Shown here: positions 6,330 through 14,091 of the stretch, one piece after another
Numbering within the stretch: position 1 is the first letter of the stretch
How the letters are laid out: every line of letters begins with the position of its first letter
Origin: Agathobacter sp.
Lineage (GTDB): Bacteria; Bacillota; Clostridia; Lachnospirales; Lachnospiraceae
Assembly (NCBI GenBank): GCA_017623935.1
Contig: JAGAOC010000052.1
Coordinates: 1-45,212, forward strand
Length of the DNA: 45,212 nt
Direction: 5' to 3'
Program-made: the position numbers and the translations under genes
The notes under the pieces: model-generated
Told to the model about the DNA's origin: nothing
What the model saw: the letters and a program-made list of their open reading frames with translations, nothing else
Databases searched by the model: none

Positions 6330-8537
6330 ATGAGAATCAGAGATTTACTGGCAGTGGAGAGCATAGAATTAAATGGAACTGTCACGGAAAAAGCAGATTG
6401 TTTAAATCAGATGGTTGATCTGATGGCAAGAAGCGGAAAAATTCAGGATATAGAAGTTTATAGAAAAGGTGTTTTTGCAAGGGAAGAGGAAGGAACTACA
6501 GGAATCGGAGAAGGAATCGCCATTCCTCATTGTAAGTCAAAGGCAGTAAGAGAGCCAGGACTGGCAGCAATGGTAGTGAAGAATGGAGTTGATTTTGACG
6601 CCTTAGATGGTGAAAAAATTCATTTGATCTTTCTGATCGCAGCTCCAGATTCAGAGGAAAACGTACACTTAGATGTTTTAAGTAAATTGTCAGTGCTTTT
6701 GATGAATGAGGATTTTACCAAAGCCCTAAGAAAAGCTGATTCAGTGGAAGCATTTTTAAAGATCATCGATGAAGCAGAAAAAAATTCTGATGAGGTAAAG
6801 GGCAATGCAGATGAAAAACAAGGCAATGCTAATAGAGTAGAAGTCAATGTTGATGAAGTAAAAAGCAATGTTAATGAAGTAGAAGGAAATCTAATTCTTG
6901 CTGTTACAGGCTGTCCAACGGGAATCGCTCACACTTATATGGCAGCAGAGGCTCTGCAGAAGAAGGCGAAAGAACTGGGCTTAACCTTAAAGGTTGAGAC
7001 AAGAGGATCCGGCGGTGCAAAAAATGTTCTGACGGAGGAAGAAATTTGTCATGCAAAAGCAATTATCGTTGCTGCAGATACAAAAGTTCCTATGGAACGT
7101 TTTCATGGAAAGAAAGTTATTCAGTGTAGAGTAGCTGATGGAATCAATAAAGCGGAAGTATTGTTGGACAAAGCAATTCGTGGAGAAGCTTCTATATATG
7201 AAGATAAGGGAGCTAGTGGTTCTCAGAAAAAAAGTAGCTCTGAAAGTGGAAAAAGTTATGAGAAACATGGCGGAGAAGAGAGTCATGGAAGAGGAGCGAC
7301 CAATGGAAGAGGAGCGACCAATGGAAGAGAAGCAGCTCATGGAAAAGGTGAAGGAATTGGACATTCAGTCTATACACATTTAATGAATGGTGTTTCCCAT
7401 ATGCTACCTTTTGTAATTGGTGGCGGAATTATGACAGCTCTGGCATTTTTGATCGATACGATCTTAGGATATGGAGCTACAGGCGGTGGAAACTTTGGAT
7501 CCTGCACACCACTGTCTGCATTTTTCAAGTATGCCGGTGGATTGGCGATGAATATGATGGTGCCGGTTTTGGCAGGATATATTGCTTATTCCATTGCAGA
7601 TCGACCAGGACTGGCAGTTGGTTTTACAGGGGGACTTTTAGCCTCCAGCGGAAATGCTATAGTTACTGCGTATAATTGGGCAGAGGGAACTTCGGGATTC
7701 CAGAAATTTATTGCAGATTTTGCATTTCAGGGAGCAAATGGAGGAAATACCGTATCCGGTTTCTTAGGAGGGATCGTTGCGGGATTTTTGGCAGGATATA
7801 TCGTGCTTTTTCTGCAAAAGATCTGCAAAAACTTGCCAGATGCCTTAGATGGAATCAAACCTACTTTGATCTATCCGGTGGGCGGAATCTTGATCATCAG
7901 CATTTTGATGTGCTTTATCTTTAATCCAGCCATTGGCATGATCAACACAGGACTAAGCAATATGCTGACAGCTATCTCCAATGCAGGATTTATCACGATA
8001 TTGGGACTGATCTTAGGTGCAATGATGGCAATTGATATGGGGGGGCCGATCAATAAAGCCGCATATGTTTTCGGATCTGGTATGCTGGCAACTGCATCCC
8101 AGATGTTAGCCAATGGAATGAGTACAACGGATCCGGCAGTATCTGCCTGCTATATTGCTATGGCATCTATTATGGTGGGAGGAATGGTTCCACCAGTGGG
8201 AATTGCTTTGGCTTGTTATATGTTTCCAAAGAAATTCACCAGAGCAGAGAGAGATTCAAAAATCTCCAACCTGGTAATGGGTTGTGCATTTATTACAGAG
8301 GGGGCAATCCCTTTTGCGGCTAGTGATCCACTTCATGTGATCCCTTGCACCATGGTAGGTGCCGGAGTAGCAGGATGTCTGTCTGCATTTTTTGGATGTA
8401 CTTTGATGGCTCCTCATGGAGGTATCTTCGTGTTTGCCACAGTGGGCAGACCTCTGATGTATATTTTATCCTGGGCAGCAGGGTCTATCATTACTGCATT
8501 AATGTTAGGATTTTTGAAAAAAGATGTAGAAAAATAA
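6330..8537 (+). CDS. fruA: PTS fructose transporter subunit EIIABC
   Basis: The protein imports fructose and phosphorylates it to fructose-1-phosphate. It has 735 residues with domains in the order A-B-C. EIIA covers 1-150 with phospho-His67 in IPHCKS. EIIB covers 188-285 with phospho-Cys195 in VTGCPTGIAHT. The membrane EIIC runs from about 345 to 735, with several helices and the conserved VGGMVPPVGIAL and EGAIPFAASDP segments. Two hydrophilic linkers (about 152-186 and 290-343) are unusually long and repetitive, rich in Asn/Val/Glu and Gly/Arg/Ser respectively. The gene lies 19 nt after fruK and is co-transcribed with it. Confidence 0.94.
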   Translation: MRIRDLLAVESIELNGTVTEKADCLNQMVDLMARSGKIQDIEVYRKGVFAREEEGTTGIGEGIAIPHCKSKAVREPGLAAMVVKNGVDFDALDGEKIHLIFLIAAPDSEENVHLDVLSKLSVLLMNEDFTKALRKADSVEAFLKIIDEAEKNSDEVKGNADEKQGNANRVEVNVDEVKSNVNEVEGNLILAVTGCPTGIAHTYMAAEALQKKAKELGLTLKVETRGSGGAKNVLTEEEICHAKAIIVAADTKVPMERFHGKKVIQCRVADGINKAEVLLDKAIRGEASIYEDKGASGSQKKSSSESGKSYEKHGGEESHGRGATNGRGATNGREAAHGKGEGIGHSVYTHLMNGVSHMLPFVIGGGIMTALAFLIDTILGYGATGGGNFGSCTPLSAFFKYAGGLAMNMMVPVLAGYIAYSIADRPGLAVGFTGGLLASSGNAIVTAYNWAEGTSGFQKFIADFAFQGANGGNTVSGFLGGIVAGFLAGYIVLFLQKICKNLPDALDGIKPTLIYPVGGILIISILMCFIFNPAIGMINTGLSNMLTAISNAGFITILGLILGAMMAIDMGGPINKAAYVFGSGMLATASQMLANGMSTTDPAVSACYIAMASIMVGGMVPPVGIALACYMFPKKFTRAERDSKISNLVMGCAFITEGAIPFAASDPLHVIPCTMVGAGVAGCLSAFFGCTLMAPHGGIFVFATVGRPLMYILSWAAGSIITALMLGFLKKDVEK
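7269..7340 (+). repeat. 18-bp tandem repeat in the EIIB-EIIC linker of fruA
   Basis: Four 18-bp units follow one another at 7269, 7287, 7305 and 7323. Units 2 and 3 are identical (GGAAGAGGAGCGACCAAT); the outer two have diverged. They encode six-residue repeats of the GRGATN type in the flexible linker. The repeat keeps frame, so copy-number change would alter only linker length. Confidence 0.85.
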
Positions 8538-8581
8538 GTTTTGTAAAAGAAGCAGAAGTTATATAATAAGAAGGTAAGGGT

Positions 8582-8839
8582 ATGAAAGAATATAGATTTG
8601 TGATCAAAGACAAGATGGGGATTCATGCAAGACCTGCCGGTCTTTTAGTGAAAGAAGCAGGGAAATTTCCCTGTAAAGTGACCATTGAAAAAGATGGAAA
8701 AGAAGTAGATGCAAAACGAATCTTTGGAATTATGGGATTGGGAGCAAAATGCGGTCAGGAAATTATCTTAAGAACTGACGGCGAACAGGAAGAAGAAGCC
8801 TTAGAGACATTAAGTAAATTTTTAGAAGAGAATATGTAA
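8582..8839 (+). CDS. HPr phosphocarrier protein (Ser46 replaced by Arg)
   Basis: HPr passes phosphate from Enzyme I to EIIA. The 85-residue protein aligns without gaps to Bacillus subtilis HPr as I recall it. The active His15 is kept in GIHARPAG. Position 46, the Ser phosphorylated by HPr kinase in Firmicutes, is Arg in AKRIFGIMG. The protein should therefore work in sugar transport but could not form P-Ser-HPr, the CcpA co-effector. This suggests a fructose-dedicated HPr, with a standard one elsewhere in the genome. It lies between fruA and the Enzyme I gene in the same operon. Confidence 0.92.
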   Translation: MKEYRFVIKDKMGIHARPAGLLVKEAGKFPCKVTIEKDGKEVDAKRIFGIMGLGAKCGQEIILRTDGEQEEEALETLSKFLEENM

Positions 8840-8921
8840 GAAAAAAGTGCTTATAAGGAAAAAGAGCATATAAGAAAGAGTGTTCTAAGGAGAATAGGTA
8901 AGACAGATCAGGGAGACGGAA

Positions 8922-10541
8922 ATGACATTAGAAGGTAAGAGTGTATTTAGCGGAATTGCAATAGGAAGGATCAGCATATTTAAAAAGGCGGATCAACAGG
9001 TTATTCGGAAGAAAGTGAATGATCCGGAACAGGAAATAGCGCGTTTTGAAGAAGCAAAAGAAAAGGCAAAAACACAACTTATGGCTCTTTATGAAAAAGC
9101 CATGAAAGAAGTGGGGGAGATCAACGCCGCTATTTTTGAGGTGCACCAGATGATGTTGGAGGATCCGGATTATGTGGATTCCGTTTATCATATCATTCGT
9201 TCTCAAGGTGTAAATGCTGAATATGCAGTAGCAAGCACCGGAGATAATTTTGCAGAGATATTTGCTGCCATGGATGATGATTATATGCGTGAACGGGCAG
9301 CAGATGTGAAGGATATTTCCAACCGTCTCATTGAAGTCTTGCAGGGAAATGAGCAAGGGGAAATTCATACGGAAGAACCGGTGATCCTTTTTGCGGAGGA
9401 TCTGGCACCAAGCGAGACGGTTCAGCTGGATAAGAGCAAGGTGCTTTCTTTTGTGACACACTTAGGTTCAACCAATTCACATACTGCAATCTTAGCGAGA
9501 ACTATGAACATTCCTGCGGTGATCGGGGTAGATTTTCCACAAGATGTGGATGGAAAAATGGGAATTGTGGATGGGTACACGGGAAAGGTGTATATAGACC
9601 CACCTTTCTCGTTGATGGAAGAATATCAGCAGAAAAAAGAAAAAGATGAAGAGAAAAAACGCCTGCTTTTGCAGTTAAAAGGCAAAGAAAACATCACTTT
9701 AGATGGAAAGAAAATCAATCTGTATGCCAACATCGGAGGAGTTTCCGATGTGGCAGCAGTGCTGGCCAATGATGCCGGAGGAATTGGACTGTTCCGAAGC
9801 GAATTTCTCTATCTGGAATCAAAGGATTATCCTACAGAGGAAGAGCAGTTTTCAGCTTATAAGACAGTAGCAGAAAAAATGGCAGGAAAGGAAGTCATTA
9901 TCCGTACTTTAGATATCGGAGCGGATAAGCAGGTGGACTATTTCAATTTGGGAAAAGAAGAGAATCCGGCTATGGGGTATCGTGCTATCCGAATCTGTCT
10001 GGATAGACCGGAGATCTTTAAGACCCAGCTTCGGGCAATCTACCGGGCAAGTTATTATGGAACACTAGCAATCATGTTTCCAATGATTATATCTGTAGAC
10101 GAAGTGCGGCAGATTAAGAAAATGGTGGAAACTGTAAAAGAAGAGCTTGCTAAGGAGCAGATTCCATTTAAAGAAGTAGAGTTGGGAATTATGATAGAAA
10201 CCCCGGCAGCTGCTTTAGTGAGTGAAGAACTGGCAAAAGAAGTGGACTTTTTTTCCATTGGAACGAACGATCTGACTCAGTATACCCTGGCTATTGACAG
10301 ACAGAATCAGAAACTGGATAATATTTATGACCCTCATCATCCGGCAGTTTTAAAACTCCTTAAGATGGTGGTGGAAAATGGACATAAAGAAGGCTGTTGG
10401 GTAGGAATCTGCGGAGAATTAGGAGCAGATACAACATTAACAGAAACTTTCCTTAAGATGGGATTTGATGAGCTTTCTGTAAGCCCATCCATGATCTTGA
10501 AGGTTCGTGAAAAAATTCGTTCCATAGATACAACAAAATAG
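8922..10541 (+). CDS. ptsI: PTS Enzyme I (phosphoenolpyruvate-protein phosphotransferase)
   Basis: Enzyme I takes phosphate from phosphoenolpyruvate and gives it to HPr. The 539-residue protein has the helical HPr-binding part at about 30-140 and the swivelling phospho-His domain with His187 in STNSHTAILAR. The usual GGxTSH is changed to LGSTNSH here. The C-terminal PEP-binding barrel includes GIGLFRSEFLY and ends near the conserved CGELGAD. The length is slightly below the usual 570 residues. It closes the operon 82 nt after the HPr gene, with GGGAGACGG as ribosome binding site. Confidence 0.93.
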   Translation: MTLEGKSVFSGIAIGRISIFKKADQQVIRKKVNDPEQEIARFEEAKEKAKTQLMALYEKAMKEVGEINAAIFEVHQMMLEDPDYVDSVYHIIRSQGVNAEYAVASTGDNFAEIFAAMDDDYMRERAADVKDISNRLIEVLQGNEQGEIHTEEPVILFAEDLAPSETVQLDKSKVLSFVTHLGSTNSHTAILARTMNIPAVIGVDFPQDVDGKMGIVDGYTGKVYIDPPFSLMEEYQQKKEKDEEKKRLLLQLKGKENITLDGKKINLYANIGGVSDVAAVLANDAGGIGLFRSEFLYLESKDYPTEEEQFSAYKTVAEKMAGKEVIIRTLDIGADKQVDYFNLGKEENPAMGYRAIRICLDRPEIFKTQLRAIYRASYYGTLAIMFPMIISVDEVRQIKKMVETVKEELAKEQIPFKEVELGIMIETPAAALVSEELAKEVDFFSIGTNDLTQYTLAIDRQNQKLDNIYDPHHPAVLKLLKMVVENGHKEGCWVGICGELGADTTLTETFLKMGFDELSVSPSMILKVREKIRSIDTTK

Positions 10542-10595
10542 GAAAATTCGAGATTTACCTTTTGTAGGGAATCAAGTAAAATAGGAAAATACGAG
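10535..10595 (+). repeat. 18-bp direct repeat around the promoter of the DUF362 gene
   Basis: The sequence AAAATAGGAAAATTCGAG (10535-10552) returns at 10578-10595 with one change. The first copy includes the ptsI stop codon, and the second overlaps the -10 of the next promoter. A shorter relative, AAAATAGGAAAAT, occurs at the histidine kinase stop near 15469. The function is unknown. Confidence 0.6.
10554..10582 (+). promoter_or_regulatory. Probable promoter of the DUF362 gene
   Basis: A -35 TTTACC (10554-10559) and a -10 TAAAAT (10577-10582) are 17 bp apart, just after the ptsI stop. No terminator separates ptsI from this gene, so some read-through is likely. Confidence 0.45.
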
Positions 10596-10612
10596 TCAGG
10601 AGGTTAGGCAAA

Positions 10613-11734
10613 ATGGAAAAGGCAAAAGTATACTTTACCAATTTTAAGACAAGCGGAAATGAGAATCTTCTCCAGAAATTAAGAAGACTCTGCATTACAG
10701 CTGGCATGAAAGAGATTGATTTTCAAGATAAATTTACAGCAATCAAATTGCATTTTGGAGAATATGGAAATCTGGCATTTTTGAGACCAAATTATGCGAA
10801 GGTAGTAGCAGATCTGGTTAAAGAATGTGGTGGAAAACCATTTCTTACAGACTGTAATACTTTATATGTAGGAAGCAGAAAAAATGCGCTGGATCATTTA
10901 GATACTGCATATGTAAATGGCTTTTCTCCTTTAAGTACCGGATGTCAGGTCATTATTGCAGATGGATTAAAAGGTTTAGATGAAGCCTTAGTTCCTGTAG
11001 ATGGAGATTATGTAAAAGAAGCAAAGATCGGTCAGGCTATCATGGACGCAGATGTTTTTATTTCTCTTACCCATTTTAAAGGGCACGAAATGGCTGGATT
11101 CGGCGGAGCCCTTAAAAACATTGGTATGGGCGGCGGTTCCCGAGCTGGAAAAATGGAGATGCACAGTGAAGGAAAACCTTATGTGAGACAGGATGCCTGC
11201 ATTGGATGTGGAGCTTGTTCTAGAATCTGTGCCCATGAGGGTCCAGAGATCGTAGACGGAAAAGCAACTATCAATCATGATAAATGTGTAGGTTGTGGAC
11301 GTTGTATCGCTGTTTGTCCAAAAGACGCAGTTTGCGCTACTTTTGGAGATTCTAATGATATTATGAACTGCAAGATCGCAGAATATTCTAAGGCAATCTG
11401 CCAGAATCGTCCATGTTTTCACATTTCTTTGATCTGTGATGTATCACCGAATTGTGATTGTCATGCAGAAAATGATATTCCGATCATTCCAAACGTAGGA
11501 ATGTTAGCTTCTTTTGATCCGGTTGCGTTAGATCAGGCTTGTGCTGATCTTTGTAATAAGCAGCCAGTTTTACAGGGAAGCGTTCTTTCTGAACAGGTAC
11601 ATAAACATGAAGAATGTGATTGTCACCATGACCATTTCCATATGACACATCCAGATACCAACTGGAAGAGCTGTGTGGCTCATGGAGTAAAAATCGGTCT
11701 TGGTACAGATCAATATGAGTTAGTGGAGATATAA
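10613..11734 (+). CDS. DUF362 domain protein with two 4Fe-4S clusters
   Basis: The 373-residue protein has an N-terminal DUF362 domain (about 1-180) and a bacterial ferredoxin module with two CxxCxxCxxxC motifs. The cysteines are at 196/199/202/206 and 225/228/231/235; the second motif continues with Pro, as in CPKDAV. Near the C terminus a His/Cys-rich stretch (330-348, including ECDCHHDHFH) could bind metal. The role is unknown, but the clusters point to electron transfer in the cytoplasm. AGGAGG precedes the ATG, and the next gene follows after only 7 nt. Confidence 0.88.
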   Translation: MEKAKVYFTNFKTSGNENLLQKLRRLCITAGMKEIDFQDKFTAIKLHFGEYGNLAFLRPNYAKVVADLVKECGGKPFLTDCNTLYVGSRKNALDHLDTAYVNGFSPLSTGCQVIIADGLKGLDEALVPVDGDYVKEAKIGQAIMDADVFISLTHFKGHEMAGFGGALKNIGMGGGSRAGKMEMHSEGKPYVRQDACIGCGACSRICAHEGPEIVDGKATINHDKCVGCGRCIAVCPKDAVCATFGDSNDIMNCKIAEYSKAICQNRPCFHISLICDVSPNCDCHAENDIPIIPNVGMLASFDPVALDQACADLCNKQPVLQGSVLSEQVHKHEECDCHHDHFHMTHPDTNWKSCVAHGVKIGLGTDQYELVEI

Positions 11735-11741
11735 GAGCAGT

Positions 11742-12650
11742 ATGGGAGCACAGGACAGAACAGAGAAAATTTTAAGAAGCCTTCATGTAATGCTTTCAAA
11801 AAGTGAAGTTTATCCAAGTCAGCCTACCAAGGTCATTGTGGATAAGGAAATTATGTTGGAGCTTTTAAAAGAACTGAACCAATGTATGTATTCCATGATG
11901 GAAGAGTACGAAATGACTTTGCGCAGCCGGGATAAGGCAGAGCGGGATTTCCGGAAACGGGGAGACGAGATTATCTGGGATGCCAGTCGCAAAGCGGAAG
12001 ATATATACGCAGCTTCCGTTATGTATACCGATGAAGCATTAAATGAGACACAGGTGATCATGAGAGATGCCAGAGCCTCTATGAAGAAAATATACCAAAA
12101 GATGGAAGATCGGTTAAAAGAGCAGGAGCGTATGATTCGCAGCAATCAGTCCGAATTAAAGTCTCAGCTTCAGGATCTGGTAGATACCGAGAAATACTTA
12201 AAGCTCATTGAGGAACGCAACAAGGAGATCCAGAAGGAAAATGCAGAGAAAGAAGGAAAGCCGGTTCGGAAAGAGCCTTCTATCTATGCAAACAGAATGA
12301 CAGAGATCAAGATCAATAAAGAGTATTTTGAAAGTCATGGAATTTCTTTGGAGGAGGAAGCCGATAAGGAATCTTCTAAAGAAAATGATGACTTTACCAT
12401 AGTTTCCAAGATTTCAGAAGCACTGGAAAATATGGATGTTTCCGAATCCGCAGATGAGAAAGATTCTGCTACAGAAGAAATTCCGAAATCAAAACTTCCG
12501 GAGATCAAAGTTGATCTGGATGCAGATTACTTCCGCTGGAAAGAAGAGCAGGAGAAAGAAAGTCAGGAATCTGGCGAGAACAGCGAAGAAAAGCCAGAAC
12601 AAGGACACAAATTCTGGAAGGGATTTGCTGGGAAGAAAGCAGAGAAATAA
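11742..12650 (+). CDS. DivIVA-like coiled-coil protein
   Basis: The 302-residue soluble protein has a helical, charged N-terminal half with a long predicted coiled coil at about 60-190, including RDKAERDFRKRGDEIIWDA. A very acidic, probably disordered tail (200-285) and a basic end follow. The layout recalls DivIVA/GpsB-type cell-division or polar-scaffold proteins and also F-type ATPase b-like helices. No catalytic motif is present. It is 7 nt downstream of the DUF362 gene and co-transcribed with it. The DivIVA link is only by pattern. Confidence 0.6.
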   Translation: MGAQDRTEKILRSLHVMLSKSEVYPSQPTKVIVDKEIMLELLKELNQCMYSMMEEYEMTLRSRDKAERDFRKRGDEIIWDASRKAEDIYAASVMYTDEALNETQVIMRDARASMKKIYQKMEDRLKEQERMIRSNQSELKSQLQDLVDTEKYLKLIEERNKEIQKENAEKEGKPVRKEPSIYANRMTEIKINKEYFESHGISLEEEADKESSKENDDFTIVSKISEALENMDVSESADEKDSATEEIPKSKLPEIKVDLDADYFRWKEEQEKESQESGENSEEKPEQGHKFWKGFAGKKAEK

Positions 12651-12707
12651 GTTTGAAAAAGTATAAGTTTATGATCACTGTATGACGAATGAAAGGAGAA
12701 CATTACG

Positions 12708-13226
12708 ATGAAATCTAAGAAAAGAATGATACAAATTGCAGTTGTCTGTGTTGCAGCTCTTGTAGTTGGAGTACTTTTATATCTGTTTATTCCTGTAAAA
12801 AGCCAGGAACAGACAACAGTACCAGCAGTTATGTTTCAAAAAGGGACAGACAATATCGAATATACCACCCTTTCTATCAACGGTGAATGGTCAAAGAAGA
12901 GAGTAACTGGCTATTCAGAATCATTTAAAGGAGAGATTCAGGTTGATGCATTAGAGTATACTAAGGCAGCCGACAGATGGGATATAAGCATAGATTTTGT
13001 TACGGATAAAGAGTGGAGTTATATACTTGGAGGATATATTACATATTTTGATTCCAGGGATAAAGAAGAATTCGGGTGGTTATATACAAATGAAGAGCAT
13101 GATATATTTACACTTGATACAGGTCTAGTTGACAGTGATGAGGAATATGTAGTGATTGCACCGGCGGAAACAGTGGAAGAAGCCTATGCAATATGTGACC
13201 AGCTTGGACTGAGTTATCCGAATTAA
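12708..13226 (+). CDS. Membrane-anchored hypothetical protein
   Basis: I do not recognise this 172-residue protein. It starts with a short basic stretch and one hydrophobic segment at about residues 8-28 without a lipobox Cys, so it is probably a signal-anchored extracellular protein. The rest is hydrophilic, rich in Asp, Glu and aromatic residues, with no known motif. AAAGGAGAA lies upstream of the ATG. It stands between the coiled-coil gene and the two-component genes, 57 nt after the former. Confidence 0.75.
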   Translation: MKSKKRMIQIAVVCVAALVVGVLLYLFIPVKSQEQTTVPAVMFQKGTDNIEYTTLSINGEWSKKRVTGYSESFKGEIQVDALEYTKAADRWDISIDFVTDKEWSYILGGYITYFDSRDKEEFGWLYTNEEHDIFTLDTGLVDSDEEYVVIAPAETVEEAYAICDQLGLSYPN

Positions 13227-13278
13227 AAACATAATCTACATATATTTTTCCAAGAAATTAAAAAAGAATTAAGTTTCA

Positions 13279-13321
13279 TTACCCCGGATATCTGATACAA
13301 TAGATTCAGAATCCGGGGTAA
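13279..13321. promoter_or_regulatory. Inverted repeat flanking the response-regulator promoter
   Basis: Perfect 11-bp arms TTACCCCGGAT and ATCCGGGGTAA (13279-13289 and 13311-13321) enclose a 21-bp spacer. The spacer holds TACAAT at 13296-13301, a likely -10; the matching -35 is weak (TTTCAT at 13274-13279). The centre lies about 87 bp upstream of the regulator start codon. It could be an autoregulatory binding site or a hairpin at the 5' end of the transcript. Confidence 0.6.
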
Positions 13322-13386
13322 ATCTGTATTTGGGTATCCCGTAGATTTGTAATTTGATCCATATTATAGAAAACAGGAGAATGAAA

Positions 13387-14076
13387 ATGACCATTTTAGT
13401 ATGTGATGATGATAAAGAGATCGTAGAAGCTGTTGAGATCTACTTAATGCAGGAAGGCTATGATGTGATCAAAGCCTATGATGGAGAGGAAGCGCTGGCT
13501 GTTTTGGAGAAAGAGCAGGTAGATCTGGTAGTGATCGATGTGATGATGCCAAAACTGGATGGAATCCGGGCAACCTTACAGATTCGAAAAGAAAGCAGTA
13601 TTCCGATCATTATCTTATCTGCTAAAACAGAAGACGCAGATAAGATCTTAGGATTAAATGTAGGGGCAGATGATTATGTAACAAAGCCATTTAATCCATT
13701 GGAGCTGGTAGCAAGAGTAAAATCTCAGCTTCGCCGGGCAACCGTTCTTTCTAATGGAGGAAATGTGCCAGGGGAAGAGATTTACGAGGCAAAAGGTCTT
13801 GTGATGAACAACGATCTGAAAAAAGTTACAGTAGATGGGGAAGAAGTTAAGCTTACCCCAATTGAGTATAACATCTTACTTTTATTAATGAAGAATCAGG
13901 GTAAAGTCTACTCTATTAGTCAGATATATGAGAACATTTGGAATGAAGAAGCTATTGGGGCAGATAATACAGTAGCTGTGCATATCCGCCATATTCGTGA
14001 GAAGATCGAGATCAATCCAAAAGAACCACGTTACCTGAAAGTAGTTTGGGGCGTAGGTTATAAGATCGAAGCGTAG
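13387..14076 (+). CDS. OmpR/PhoB-family response regulator
   Basis: The 229-residue regulator has a receiver domain with acidic pocket DDD at 7-9, phospho-Asp51 in VIDVMMPKLDG and the conserved Lys in TKPF. A C-terminal winged helix follows, with LTPIEYNILLLL and AVHIRHIREKIE. The start at 13387 (ATGACC) is preferred because AGGAG lies 8 nt ahead; longer versions would start inside or before the ribosome binding site. It pairs with the kinase 15 nt downstream. The best overall resemblance is to VanR-type regulators, but no resistance genes are nearby, so the stimulus is unknown. Confidence 0.93.
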   Translation: MTILVCDDDKEIVEAVEIYLMQEGYDVIKAYDGEEALAVLEKEQVDLVVIDVMMPKLDGIRATLQIRKESSIPIIILSAKTEDADKILGLNVGADDYVTKPFNPLELVARVKSQLRRATVLSNGGNVPGEEIYEAKGLVMNNDLKKVTVDGEEVKLTPIEYNILLLLMKNQGKVYSISQIYENIWNEEAIGADNTVAVHIRHIREKIEINPKEPRYLKVVWGVGYKIEA

Positions 14077-14091
14077 TAGAAGGAGTCATTT

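Noticed and set aside
8928..9461. 177-codon open frame on the minus strand
   Set aside because: It lies wholly inside the Enzyme I gene, has no recognisable motif and no ribosome binding site, and the plus-strand protein is certain.
10988..11422. 144-codon open frame on the minus strand
   Set aside because: It is antisense to the ferredoxin region of the DUF362 protein and carries no motif.
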